This document shows, in pieces, positions 10,285 to 22,275 of a stretch of 64,000 nt of DNA. Origin of the DNA: Limnoperna fortunei (lineage: Eukaryota; Mollusca; Bivalvia; Mytilida; Modiolidae). Within the stretch, counting starts at the first letter, position 1. Each line of letters opens with the position of its first letter. A model generated the notes under the pieces. That model saw only the letters and a program-made list of their open reading frames with translations. It did not search any database and was not told the origin of the DNA. Both the position numbers and the translations under genes were made by a program. The DNA is taken from NCBI GenBank assembly GCA_944474755.1, contig OX104111.1:94902805-94966804 (forward strand), given 5' to 3'.

Positions 10285-10930
10285 GATTTCACGTGTGACA
10301 GTGTGGGTGAGGCTAGAGTTGTTGGCTTCTAACGGGAGAGTACCTGTACGCCTACCCCAGGTTTGAGCCGATTTTTGGCCTTATTAAATTAAACTATATA
10401 CGAAATTTCTAGATCTACCAATGTTGAAATCAAGGAAAAGGGAGGGGCGGCGTAGGTTCTGATATACCCTACTAATATTGTGAGACTGGGATACGGTTTC
10501 TGACTCCAAAATGTATAATTAAGAGTACATATAGATCTACCCCGGGTATACGCCGATAAGTGGTTTTGGGTAAAGTAATCTCTGGAAGAAATGTCAAAGT
10601 TGATCAAATTCGGTCTATGTTGTCATTATGTAACGGGATAGGTACTCTCTTGGAAGGTCATATGTCATAGTGTCGGACGGGTTAGAGTTTTGGCTCCTAT
10701 GTATAAATTAAAAGTACGCGTAGGACTAACAGTGGATTGAGTCATTTGGTGACCTAAGTTAAATAAAAAATAATCGACCAAGGGGAATTAGGCTCTGATC
10801 AACCCTAATGGCATACAGTGAGGCGGGACTAGGGTTTCCGACCAGAAGTACAAATGAAAGGTACATATAGGCCAAAGGGGTGTAAGCCGATTGGTGGCCT
10901 GTGGTAAAGTAATTTTTTGAAGAAATTTAC
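10285..10930 (+). repeat. Decayed ~165-bp tandem repeat, about four units
   Basis: A recurring order of blocks is visible: a g-rich gggttagagttttggctcc type block, then aaaagtacgcgtagg or aaaggtacatatagg, then gtaagccgattggtggcc, then ttaaattaaa or gtaaagtaat and gaagaaat. The blocks recur near 10300, 10480, 10650 and 10815 with strong divergence. No terminal repeats or coding content were seen. Confidence 0.6.
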
Positions 10931-11561
10931 AGGCACTTCTATTCATTGATTTTATTTTATTTTTTTGCTTAAAAGATTGAATTTTTTAACTTCAATTATG
11001 TGTAAAAACAAAGTACAGAATTCTAACTTATAAAATTTAAATATATATTAATAAGTCAAATTTCGCAACAATGTTAGTCAAGGCCAGTTGTGTTAATATT
11101 TTATTTGATTTCAAAATCAAAACTTCATCTAGATAATTCAAATTAAACTATATCAATAAAGTTAGAAAGTATCACTCTTATGTTATACAATGTTATATGT
11201 TATACAAAATGAATTGTTATTATATTTAGAACAGCATTTTTGCGGATAGTCTCGATATTTTTGATTTGCGACTATCTGTAATTTTTTTATGTTATACCAC
11301 AGAGCACGGTAAAGTTAAACAAGATTCATTATATTTACTATAGATTTAATAGAATCGTAACGATATAGACACAGACGTAATGCAATACACAGACGTAATG
11401 CAATACTGATATATTTGGAATATTTTCCGGAAGCAAAATTCTGATCTTTCTTTCGGTAAATATCTGAAATATTAAAGAATATCACATTTCCAATTAAAAA
11501 TAAACTAAAAATTAAACAAATGATCAATTTATCATTTTTCTAAACTGGGACCTTACTGTGA
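10931..11561. other. Gene-free AT-rich stretch
   Basis: No exon of the downstream TIR gene could be recognised here. A duplicated 16-base block (acagacgtaatgcaat) lies at about 11382-11403. Confidence 0.4.
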
Positions 11562-11770
11562 TGGTTTACAGAACTGCCCAGCGCGTCCCCAGATTGCGGA
11601 TAGGGATGCCCTCTCGAAGGGGACTTTCAGTACAGAAGAATGACCGCGAATCAGTGTGAAATGTCTTTGGAAAGTGGCGCGCTCCTTGCACTATAAAGAC
11701 TCCCTTTGTAGATGTCAATAAGAGTAAGCTGAATAAAGTTGCTACAAAAGGCTAAAATCAATCATTATAT
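11562..11770. repeat. Interspersed repeat shared with 45300-45460 and 3553-3615
   Basis: The block cagcgcgtccccagattgcg, then gatagggatgccctctcg, aligns with cccaacgcgttcccaggtgg, then gataggggagactctctcg, near 45330. Weaker similarity continues for about 100 bases. The 3' part (tttgtagatgtc, gctacaaaaggc) matches 3553-3615. The class is unknown. Confidence 0.5.
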
Positions 11771-12075
11771 AAACAAAACCAACTTTGCGAGTTGTAGTTT
11801 TTAGACGAAGTAAATGAAGAAAAATTTATGTCTCTTTTGTTTGTATTTTATTTGTTCGTAATCGTTAAAGGATAATAATAAGGAGGTCTATGAAAAACCA
11901 AGTATTTCTTAATTCGACCACGGATCTTGTAAAAGAAATTTACACACGAACTCTTTAAATTTGATGGCTATCTCCTGTTTGTATTAGAACATTTATAACA
12001 AAGAACCACACCAAAAACATTACATTTTTGTCTAGACTGTGAAATGAAAACCCCAAATTCTTATTTATTTTGCAG

Positions 12076-14658
12076 TTAAACCCGAGGACACATCATGGAC
12101 AAAGTGGGTGATTGGAGGTTCGATAGCTTTTGTGTTGTTTCTGTTTGTAATAATTTGTGCGGTGCTTTACTGTATGTGGCAACATAGAGTTCTCATGGTA
12201 ATGAAACTAGTGCACAAATTCCAACCATTTGAAGACGGAGGTAAGTTTACTAAATTTATCCTTCTGTTGCAATTTTAAAGTTCAAAATATTTCTTTTCGT
12301 TTGATTATTGTACTAATCGAAGATTATGATACAAGGAAGATAACTTACATCAATATATATTTAAAATACATCATCAGAAAAGAAATCAATAAAGATAAAA
12401 TATGAAAAAACTATAAATATATGATTATAGTCAAATATGAAAAATATAAGTATATTAATATAGTATATAAATACTGGTGTTTTTGACAGAAGGTTTAATA
12501 TTATAATGCTTACGATGTTTCCGGATTTTTCCATTAGGTTAATGGTTCTAGGGCAAATAATTATTTTCTATCGTTTGTTTCAGTATAAAATTTAAGAATT
12601 GCTGAATTTTAATGTCTTGTTCTTCTTAGATGGGGATATATTTTATTTTTATTTTTTACCTGGCCATTTTCTGTTTTCCATAAACACGGTTAGTGTGGTG
12701 TCTTATCGTCACCTTCTATTTGTTGTATTGCGTTTCTTGTACCGTATCTGTTGGCATTGAATCACACAGCCATCATTTGTACTCTTTCAATGATACCTTT
12801 ATAACATACTCTAGTGGTCTGACTAGTGCATTTTGTTTGTGTTTGTTGAATTCAATGTAAGATATTTGCTAGAAAATGACAGTCAGTTATTTATATTCTA
12901 TTGAACTATTATGTATATTTTTAGATGATAAAGATTTCGATGCTTTCGTGTCATACAGATCCTCTCAAATTGATGAAGATTTTGTGTATACAAGACTGTA
13001 TCCAAAACTAGAAAAAGAGATGGGCTTTAAATTGTGTTTACATTACAGAGATTTCATTCCAGGAGATAGTAAGTATAACTAGACCAGACCGATATCGATA
13101 TATCAATCAATCGATAAGTGCATTATTTTTAGTTTGATAATGCAAGAGTTCGCATGAAAAGTTATCTCCACAAACACTACATCAGGTTATTTTATTTTAG
13201 GTACAACCTTTGTTGACTCATGAGAATGATAGGGAATATGTCTATAAAATGTACAAAGTATTAAAAGTTTGATAAAATGTTTTAATGCCTTATATATTTA
13301 AACGAGCTTAAGGAAATTGGTGTAAAATATGTGTTCTGGAAATGAATTCTTTTCTTTTCTCGAACATTACAAGCGATGAATAACGTAACCTTTGAAATGC
13401 TAGAGGTTGCGTGGAATACCACGATTTCTGTGATCGAGCTGTTCGATTAAGACACTAAAATCAAGGTTTTTGGAAGAATGTACTTGTGACAAATACGCGA
13501 TATCTGCCTCTCTAATGAGTACTGATGTAGGTTTGTTGTAGAGTTTGTTTAGTATCTTTCTTTACCTAACTTGACTTAGCTTGGATTAACTGCCAGCGAC
13601 ACGACGACGGGTGGGTTGCAACAAAGGAATTACTTACTTTTCCGAAGCACACTAAATTTCTTGAGAGTTCTTGTCACAGATTTTTATGTGCTCAGTTTTT
13701 TCTGTGTTTGTTGATTTGTGTCCCATCGTTTTGTCTTAGTGTTTTTCGACATCGAGATTTATTGCTTTTGTAATTTCAATAACTTTATGTAATGTTCCCT
13801 TGTTTAAATAATTTTTTATATTACATCGTTTTTTGTTCAAAACCTAATACGGTAACAATGGTCGAGGCATCATCATACATATAATACAAATTTGATTATT
13901 CTTGTTTTGTTTCTATTACAGCCATAGCTAATAATATAATATGGGCCATAAACAACAGCAGACGTACGATCATTGTCCTCAGTCCTCAATACATACGAAG
14001 TGACTTCACAAGGTTTGAATATCAAGTAGCCCAAACTGAAATGTTGAAGAGAAAACATAAAATTATTCCAATTGTTCTAGAAGATGTAAAAAGTTTTGAA
14101 GACGAAATGGATGAGAACTTGAAAGTAATAATCCAGTCAGTAACATATATAAAATGGCCAGGAAGTAACAGCCTTAAGGCTTTAGACCAGTTTTGGAAAC
14201 AGCTACAGTTATCTTTACCAAAGAAGAGAAAGACTTTCCAACAGTCCACACACAGCATATCTTCAAGTAGTATACATACTTTTCGTTTGCACAGCGACAA
14301 AGAAAACCTTAACAACGTTATTGAGTCTCCTTCTAATCAAAGCCATGAACAAAAGACAATTCATCTGGCAGTTAGCGAAGACTTTGATTCGCAAAAAAGC
14401 TGCCAATTGGATATGATAAATTATCTTGAAGCCAATGTGATTTCTAATCAAATCAACCAACGTGAAAAATATTCTCTTGTAGCTTGTGAAGACTTTTATC
14501 CTAATAAAGACACTGACTATGATGATAAGTCTTTACCAGTTGGGGAATATTCTAGAACATTAGGTAGTTGCAATGAGGATGATCATTGCACAGGATTACG
14601 TCTAAATGCGACGAACAATGACAATACAGATCAAGATGATATTGAAGTTATTTGTTAG
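12076..14658 (+). CDS. TIR-domain transmembrane receptor, 3' exons (Toll/IL-1R type)
   Basis: Three phase-compatible exons join: 12076-12240 (acceptor tgcag, donor gtaagt), 12925-13068 and 13922-14658 (stop tag). Exon 1 encodes a transmembrane helix ([20 protein letters not shown]) and the juxtamembrane HKFQPFEDG. Exons 2 and 3 encode a complete TIR domain with box 1 FDAFVSYR, box 2 [11 protein letters not shown] and box 3 FW within [13 protein letters not shown] domains of this class recruit adaptors such as MyD88 at the membrane in innate immune signalling; that is family knowledge. An acidic, Ser/Asn-rich tail of about 155 residues follows and is longer than in typical TLRs. The reading frame is open into exon 1, so ectodomain exons must lie upstream. 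I did not find them, so LRR, Ig or other ectodomain types remain possible. No internal stops or frameshifts were seen. Confidence 0.88.
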
Positions 14659-14952
14659 TAAAAAATATATTGTAAGGGCTATTGCAATATGAATTTTAAA
14701 TTCTTCTTGGACAAATAGCAAGATAGTTCGTATGATAAGTAATCCCAAATTGAATGTGATAATGCTCGTACAGAACCTTGTATTAAAATGTAAGGTGTTT
14801 ACCTTTATGTATTGCTATTTATTCTTTTCTATCGGATTATTCAATCACTTACATGTGCTTTCTGATATGCTTTTCATCCACTGTCTGGTGTGTAGCTTTT
14901 AATTACTGCTTTAATATCCACGGCCGTAAAAAGAAATTTTTTTGATTTCATC

Positions 14953-14958
14953 AATAAA
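14953..14958 (+). terminator. Candidate polyadenylation signal of the TIR gene
   Basis: A canonical aataaa lies about 295 bases after the TIR stop codon. Other A-rich hexamers exist nearby, so the choice is tentative. Confidence 0.45.
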
Positions 14959-15329
14959 ATTGATGTAATAATTATTACTATTTTTATTATTGCGACTCCA
15001 ACTTATTTCGTTTTACAACTATAGATATCTGTAATTGAAAATATGTTCCTTATGCCGTTTTTTTCTCTCGTAATTTTATGTAATTTAAATGTTTTGACAC
15101 TTAAATGATAAAGTTTATTTACCAGAAAATGACAGCAATTCGCAATATTTGATGAGAAGTCATATAATAACTGTATTACGATTTAATGTCGCATAACAAC
15201 CGAATTGGGACAACAAATCTATAGTTTAATGAAATTTATTATACTTCATGCAAAAATGCTGCCTTTTTTGTTGGACAGTAAGCATGTGTTAATTTCTACT
15301 GATTCTCGTTTTAGCGCCGCCCATTATAG

Positions 15330-15465
15330 CAACGGGTGTTAATTCCTCGTGATTTCCTACCAACGGGTGATATAAAAAAAAATTAACACCCGCTTAGACC
15401 GGAGATTGCCGAACTGGAATATTATCACCCGCTCCAGCCGAAGTTTACGAGTGATATAAAAAAAT
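15330..15465. mobile_element. Fold-back MITE relic with cgggtg / cacccg arms
   Basis: The blocks acgggtgttaatt and acgggtgatata are complemented downstream by aattaacacccgc and atattatcacccgc, around a central A-rich segment. It resembles the element at 15699-15842 in its tatcaccc motifs. No coding content. Confidence 0.55.
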
Positions 15466-15698
15466 TATCAGAAAGAAAATTGCCAATCTGGAAAATGATC
15501 AGCTAAAATTTACTTACAGGTCGCGTGTCTTTCCGTGTAGACATGTCAAAGACACAACAAATACAGGAAAATAGGCAATTATTATTTGGAAAAAGAATTA
15601 GCAGTCTAACAAGCATTTTCCATTAAAAATATGATTCTGTACAGTATCTATGTGGTAGTTTACATTTCTTCATTAGGTAATAGGTATTCAGTATAATA

Positions 15699-15842
15699 AA
15701 AATCATACTGCCTTTGAACTTAGGTTTTTGGGTAGATTATCACATGGAGAAAAAATTATCACCCTCGATTTCGCTTCGGGTGATAATTTTTTCTTCATGT
15801 GATAATATACCCTAACACCCTCGTTCAAAGGCAGTATGATTA
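15699..15842. mobile_element. Fold-back MITE, ~70-bp arms
   Basis: The left end aatcatactgcctttgaac and the right end gttcaaaggcagtatgatt are perfect inverted repeats. The arms continue with aaaaaattatcaccc and its complement, folding around cgatttcgcttcg. About 144 bp in all, non-coding. Confidence 0.85.
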
Positions 15843-18649
15843 TATTAGCATATACCCACATATGTAAGCACATTTGTTCTCTTAAAAAGTAAGTAATTAA
15901 CAGTGTTGATCAGTTTGTGATAGCTTTAAGTATTGCATCAGTCAAGAAAAAAGTTGTTTAGTTTTAACATAAAATCCGCAAATTATTCTTCCATTTGAAT
16001 TTTATATAGAATAATTATTGTTTTGAACGTGCATTTTGTAAATTGTGCATATCTTACTGCTCAGCTCCTCATCTAAAAGAAAATATAGAAAAACCATTAT
16101 TAAGAGTATGATTTGATTAGTTATATAGACATCTTTTTTCCTCTTTGAATGAGTGATAATTGTTTTTGGATGGTTCTCATTCAAAATGATATCCTATTGT
16201 TAGACGGCATTTATTAAATTAGTAAAAGGAATCTAAATTCGTCTAATAACAAAACATACATATACAAACGTATCACAATAAAAAATACACATGAACAATG
16301 CCGAATTATCAGAAGCTACCCTTAATTGTGTCAAAAACCAATGCATCACGTAAATACATGTACACATAAAGTAAAAAAAGAAAAATTATATAAAAGACAA
16401 CAGCAAACAGCAGAAAAATATCAAGGTACAACACAAGGTATCTAAAAAAATTAAAAAGACAATAACAAATACAATGTCGGGCTATATGAGTTGTAGGAAA
16501 ACATGTAAATTATTAAATTAAGGAGAACATATTGACTGACCTGTGGAAAAAATGTTTCTAATATATAAATATGAGGTTAAAATAAAATGCAGATAAAATA
16601 TGTGTAGCATTATATATATCCTCCAAAATTGGTAAAACGTTTTATAATAACCAGAAATAACCAAAAGCAACTAGTTTAGTGGTACGTCAATGAACCATCT
16701 ACATATGAAAATTTGGTAAAGAATCGTACTAAATAATTGCATGTGAAAAAAAAACCGCATAGATTTAGAATGTGTACGCTATGATGGAAGTTTTGCTGTG
16801 TTTGAATTTGTAACGGTGAATATAGTCGGCTCATTAATTCGTGTATTACATTTTGTACCTTTATAGTAATAAATTAAGTTAGTACATGTCCCTAACGTCA
16901 AATTTGAACAATCTTCAAAAGAGTATTTATACAATAAAGAAAATTTTGACAGTGTGCCATAAGTCTGGATATTTTATAACGATGTGGTACAATATTTTTA
17001 TGATGGTCAAATATGTGACACTATAATAAAATCCACATTTATTAATTCTTATTATTATTTAATACAGCATAAACAATATTATAAAATAATAAGACGTTTT
17101 CATAGCTATTAAAAAAGACCGTAATGTTATTTTTAAGCAGTGCACGTAGGTGGAATATATTTAGCTTAAAACCAACCCATGTAATGGAATGTGTATTGCC
17201 ATGGCCAATTGTTTGTTTATATTGGTAGATTTTTTTAACATTAATAGGTATTTACATTGGAAACTAACTATAGTAAAAATATAGCATAAAACGCATACAA
17301 AAACAGAACATAAATTGTGATATATAGCTTTGGTATATGATAATATAAACGTGGACATTATGGTAAAATTCTGAATTGTATAATTGCAAAGTTATTTTTA
17401 TTAATTCTTAAATAGAAAAAGTTACTCGCAATAAAATGTATAAAAGTTGTCTTAAGTTAAAGACCTTGAACATTTGTACAAACTGATGTAAGTACCACCT
17501 AAACATTGTTCTATTTTATGGAAACATCAATGAAGGTGTCTAAAAAGAAATAATTACATCTAATCTTGCACACATACATGGAATTTTTTATTTGTTTGTT
17601 GACTGGTATGTTAATGGTGCACATGCATTAAAAAACAGAAATCTGTTTTATTGGGGGCAGACAAGAAATATCATTGTTTAAATATACTACACAAAATTGC
17701 GAAATATTTTTAATTATAAGTTAATGATAAAAGCTCTTCAGGAGCTGGCCTATTTGACATTCTAATATTTTTAGTTGCTGCGCCACTAGCGGTATTAAAC
17801 AGATGAAACCCGCATTTGAAGCAGTATTATTACCAAAGTAAGGCAGGTGAGTTCGTTTGTATTGATTTTTATTTCAAAATACTAATTAAACTTAAACAAT
17901 AAATGTGACCTTTATGTCATACACCTACGCCAATTATTAAGACCATAAAATTTGGAAGGGATCGTTAAATTAACACATTGTCTAATAAAACAATATAGGT
18001 GTTATAAGTTAATTCTATTAACCTTGTTATCTTTGATGACATTTTATTAATAAGTGCCAATATAGCTGCTATCTAAGGTTTGATTTATTGACAATCTACA
18101 CATCTGTATATTTGGCCAGACAAATAAAATGTTTGTAAATGCACCTAAACGTTGCTCCACTTGCCCAATTTCAAGGCAACCCAATTTTAAGGAAATATAA
18201 TCTGTCATTACTAAATCACCATTTTTTGAATTTAGACGTCCGACGTTAAAAAAATCACGTCAAAAACTATCCCATGTAGCGACACAATCAAACAGGAGCT
18301 TACAAATTTTCCTTCGACTCATTGACATAGCTTATTCTAATTAACAATTATTTTATCTTGTTGAAGTAAAAAATTTGTTTATAAACATTTATAACTGCAA
18401 GCGAATATTACATGAATGATCTTTACAAGAGTAACAATCACAAAGTTAGAAAGTCTCAATTTATAACGCATGAACAAGAACAGAGTCATTAGTGGATTAC
18501 CTTTACGTATACCTTAACAGTATGTATATACGTGAACCCAATTGATTGTGTAACTGAATAATAATTATCAATCAATAGTCAATTGTCCAGTTGGGGGAAA
18601 TTTTAGTTAGACTAAATGGACAAAAAGTTACCCTTTTTATTCAGATGTG
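15843..18649. other. Long gene-free AT-rich region
   Basis: About 2.8 kb without recognisable exons, tandem repeats or terminal-repeat elements. Only short random frames. Confidence 0.45.
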
Positions 18650-18744
18650 TTAAACAAAGAGACTCTTGTAAGCTGACAACTTCCTGTCACCAGGACGAGG
18701 CTGTCTCTTGCTGACATACACAGTGGGCAGACCATCCCGGCTAC
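18650..18744 (-). CDS. Possible terminal exon of an unidentified gene
   Basis: On the minus strand a tttacag acceptor precedes 18744. The frame starting two bases in reads SRDGLPTVYVSKRQPRPGDR and then KLSAYKSLFV to a taa stop at 18650-18652. The block is clearly more GC-rich than its AT-rich surroundings, and its basic, low-hydrophobic sequence looks like a genuine C-terminus. I could not recognise the family or find partner exons at higher coordinates. A second frame (MVCPLCMSARDSLVLV) is also open over it and cannot be excluded. Confidence 0.35.
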
Positions 18745-20689
18745 CTGTAAACAACAAATCATTTGAATTTGATTAACCAATTGCTTACTTTGAAAAAAGA
18801 AATAATTTATTGTAATAATCAACGGAGTGGATATAAAATAAGAATCTGGACGACAATGTGTTATTCAATTTAGTATTATTGTAAGATACAGCATTAACTG
18901 TACTGTTTATGTAGTGAAATCGCTGAACTAAGATTATGTGACTATCTTTATAATTTATTTTTTAATTTTAAAAGGTAAGTGGCTTTTAACTATTCATTTT
19001 CATATCAGGAACTTTAGCAAAAACGAAAACAATAAGAAATTCTAAAGCATTTAAATATTAAATAAAAAAATATTGTTAATGGATGCCATACTAATTATCT
19101 TTCTATTTATTATTTATTTTAGTTTGTTCTCTATTATATGCATTTTTTTGTACACATAAAAATATTTTAATTTAGACTAAACATAGAAAGTTTTCAGAAT
19201 TAGGATGACATATAAACATGACAGAAGACATGTTCATTTTGACGTGTATATTGTTACGTGTGATGTGACAAAGTTGTTACTAACATAGTCAATCATTTGT
19301 CAAATCATTAAATGGTTCTATTCTTTCAACATTTCATTTATTTAATTATATATTTGTTCAAGTTTTCATTAGTAAAAAACTAAGTATTTATATTGACAAT
19401 AAAGTGATAATACTGAGTAAACCAAAAATACAACCATCAGATTTGGATTGCAACCTCTTAACAGTATAAAGAAATATTTCCATTTCCGGATTTTGTATAT
19501 TTTGAAAGCACGATATATATTAACAAATTTACATATATAGTTCACATATATATTTTTTTTTATTGCTTTTGTGTGTGTTGTACATTTTATCTGTTTATTG
19601 TCTATTGACAAACACTGGTTGCTCAATGGACATCACTTGGTTTGGGTTTTTTTCTATCACTGCATTTAAATAGGTTCTAATAGTCTGGATTAAAGTACTA
19701 CACTATCTAAAATACTAACAACAATACTTGTAAAAGTTTATATAAGAATTAATTTAATGACAAAGTTGTGGTCATATTAGCAACAATGTATTTAAACAAG
19801 GAACAAGAAGGTTATTTACAAGTAGCAGATAATTATTCGTCCTGACTCTCCCTGGATAACCCGTTTTTTCGTATCTAGTTCACTATACAATGACCGAAAC
19901 ATCTGATGGTTTATCATGCAAAAAGTAAAAGTTAGCAAGGGATTTTTTTAAAAGTTTTAGTTAAGTGAAGTATACATTTGTTTAAAAATTGTAAGAAAGC
20001 TGCATTAAAAATGACCTACAAACATGGTGGTATTGACTTTCCTTGTTACCATTTGGTACTTTGCATTAATTCAGTCTACTCATGTTCTAAATTTGGATGT
20101 GAAAGTATTTCTAATGAATCACGTGATACATTTCTGTCCATTAAAATGTCGGACTTGTTATAAAGCGTGGTTTACAAGGTTGAAATTTGGTGTTAAATGT
20201 CATCTGTAATGACTTCACATCTATCTTTCTGATACTTATCACATACCAAGTGATAAAGCCGACACCCACTAAATGCGAAGCAAACCTTGAAAACATCCAC
20301 AAAAATATAAATTATTTGCATATTTAGTTTTCTATAAAATAGCAGTTTTCGTTTTAACCCAAGATAAGGGTATATCGATGTTTATCTTGCCTACTATATC
20401 CTCTGTGTTACAATTCAAAGTTTATTTAGTCTTGTGAAAACGATCAGGAAAAAGGATTAACAGCTCCAAATGGGTTGATTTGCTACTTGGGTTTAGTAAA
20501 CAATATTGGTTGCAAGTCAACTTTAAATCAATTTCAGCAGTGTTAGAAATGTAAACTATGGTGTTTAATTTTTTTTCTATGCTAGAGTAAACTCTAAATA
20601 AAATACAAAAAATATAGACTATTGGCTGCTTTTTTTCAACAAGATAATTATTTTTTCGTAATCTTCATGCATTAATTACGTAAAGTAAT
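18745..20689. other. Gene-free AT-rich region
   Basis: No exon, repeat or mobile-element boundary was recognised before the MULE target site at 20690. Confidence 0.4.
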
Positions 20690-22032
20690 GTAGCACAGGT
20701 TTATTCACGTTTCTCCAACTTTTGATAATTAACTATAACAACATCCAATTAGGGGTGGGGATTAGGGGGCCATCATAAGGATAGCTACCTGTTCAGTAGT
20801 ATACATATATAAGATAATATTTTGTTTCCTTTGTTTTATTTCGAGTCTATTTTTTTCTGTGTAAAGTTCTTTTTATTTTATTTTCATAAATAGTATTTTT
20901 GTTTTTCTTGTATTAGCACTGAATACATTTCACTGCAAAGTTACTGGCGAAGCTCCATGCGAATACAAAAGGATGCTTGGTCTGCGTAGTCTTGGACTGT
21001 CATCTGTTGGTCAAGGAATCTGTGCTTGAGTGTGCTGAGTCTTGTGTCGATGTCTCTGTACTTCTTCTGTTTTGGTCTGGTTGTTGCTCCCGATGATACT
21101 TGAATGTCGTTTGCCTCTGTGTTCGCCTGCGTATTCTTCAGAATCTCTATCAGCTGGAATATGTTGGGGTGAGCGTGTCTTACAAGTTTCTTTAGTTTGC
21201 TGTGCCATCCTTCTAGGTGGTTGTTGGTGCGTGGTCCTTCGTTGGTGAAATGATTCCATTCGTCTCTGTCTTGGCCCTCTACCCATTGAGTGGTAACGTA
21301 GTCTGCGAAGTCGGTGGTGTCCATGGGTATAACTTCTGCGTCTTCTAAGGAGTTGAACCATACATCTTCTACTAGTGCTGTCGGTATCAGTGGGAGTACG
21401 GCTGCGCGTCTTACTAGGAGTTTTAGGTCATGATTCTCTTTGTAGTTGGTGGCCAGCCCGAGTTCCTGTACTTTCCGCCAGATGCATTGTGTGTAGTGGA
21501 AGAAGCAGCTCTTGAGTGATGTTGCTGGAAAGGCTCTGCGTGCGGCGTTACGGGTAGCGGTCTCAAAGTCAGTGAAGAAGACGGTTGGGGAGAGATGCAT
21601 AAATTACTTAATCATTTGGAAATTCACAGCTTTTTTTTGGCCAAGCTAATATAAATACTTAGACAAGCTGACAAATCTGCATTTAAATTAGGAAATAATT
21701 AGAAAAAAAATTAAGAAAGTTATTGAATTTTAAATATTTTTTATTTAATAATTTTCAATGCAGAATGAAACTAAATGATGAAGAAAATATTCAATTATAA
21801 AATAAAAATATCTGCTTATTTAACATATAAGAATACTAGTTTTATTAACATTAATATATTCTTAAATTATATTCACATTCTCTTATGCTACTTAAAAACG
21901 TATTTTTTCCTACATACTTTACAGGTAAAAATCTTAGCAATCCTTTTGATGGCCCCCTAATCCCCACCCCTAATTGGATGTTGTTATAGTTAATTATCAA
22001 AAGTTGGAGAAACGTGAACACACCGTAGCACA
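20690..22032 (-). mobile_element. MULE-type DNA transposon with TIRs and 8-bp target duplication
   Basis: The direct repeat gtagcaca at 20690-20697 and 22025-22032 flanks a 1327-bp element. Its terminal inverted repeats of about 88 bp (20698-20785 and 21937-22024) differ at only a few positions. They begin ggtttattcacgtttctcc on the left and ggtgtgttcacgtttctcc on the right. Both include aggggtggggattagggggc. The interior encodes a transposase fragment on the minus strand. An 8-bp duplication fits MULEs, which duplicate 8-9 bp; hAT, P and Merlin also make about 8 bp, so the protein decides. Confidence 0.88.
20941..21600 (-). CDS. MULE-like transposase, C-terminal part (N-terminally truncated)
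   Basis: This 219-codon frame carries FFTDFETATRNAARRAFP, with the D/E region typical of MULE catalytic cores, followed by SCFFHYTQCIWRKVQELGL, the characteristic Cys-x2-His-x2-Gln stretch. A conserved-looking RTNNHLEGWHSKLK segment follows. Full MULE transposases are much longer (about 500-800 residues) and carry an upstream DDE aspartate and a zinc-finger region, which are absent. It sits between intact terminal inverted repeats, so the element is an internal deletion derivative that would need a transposase from elsewhere. Its GC content is well above that of the flanking DNA. The ATG at 21600 may not be the original start. The frame is free of stops, suggesting a fairly recent deletion. 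Confidence 0.8.
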   Translation of the reverse strand: MHLSPTVFFTDFETATRNAARRAFPATSLKSCFFHYTQCIWRKVQELGLATNYKENHDLKLLVRRAAVLPLIPTALVEDVWFNSLEDAEVIPMDTTDFADYVTTQWVEGQDRDEWNHFTNEGPRTNNHLEGWHSKLKKLVRHAHPNIFQLIEILKNTQANTEANDIQVSSGATTRPKQKKYRDIDTRLSTLKHRFLDQQMTVQDYADQASFCIRMELRQ

Positions 22033-22275
22033 TATATTACATAAATAATCTACATCTATTGATTTAATTAAACATGACTTTACTGGTGTATTACACGAAA
22101 CACAAAAATAAAGTTTTAAATCAATATGACTGACAGGTCGTAGACAACATTCATGTAGATATGTCAAAATCTGAATATTATTATACCACGTGATAAAAAC
22201 TATACAATATTAATCTTATGTATCACTGTATTTCAGAAGATTCGACTACAAAGGAAGTGGTAATATTAATAAACA

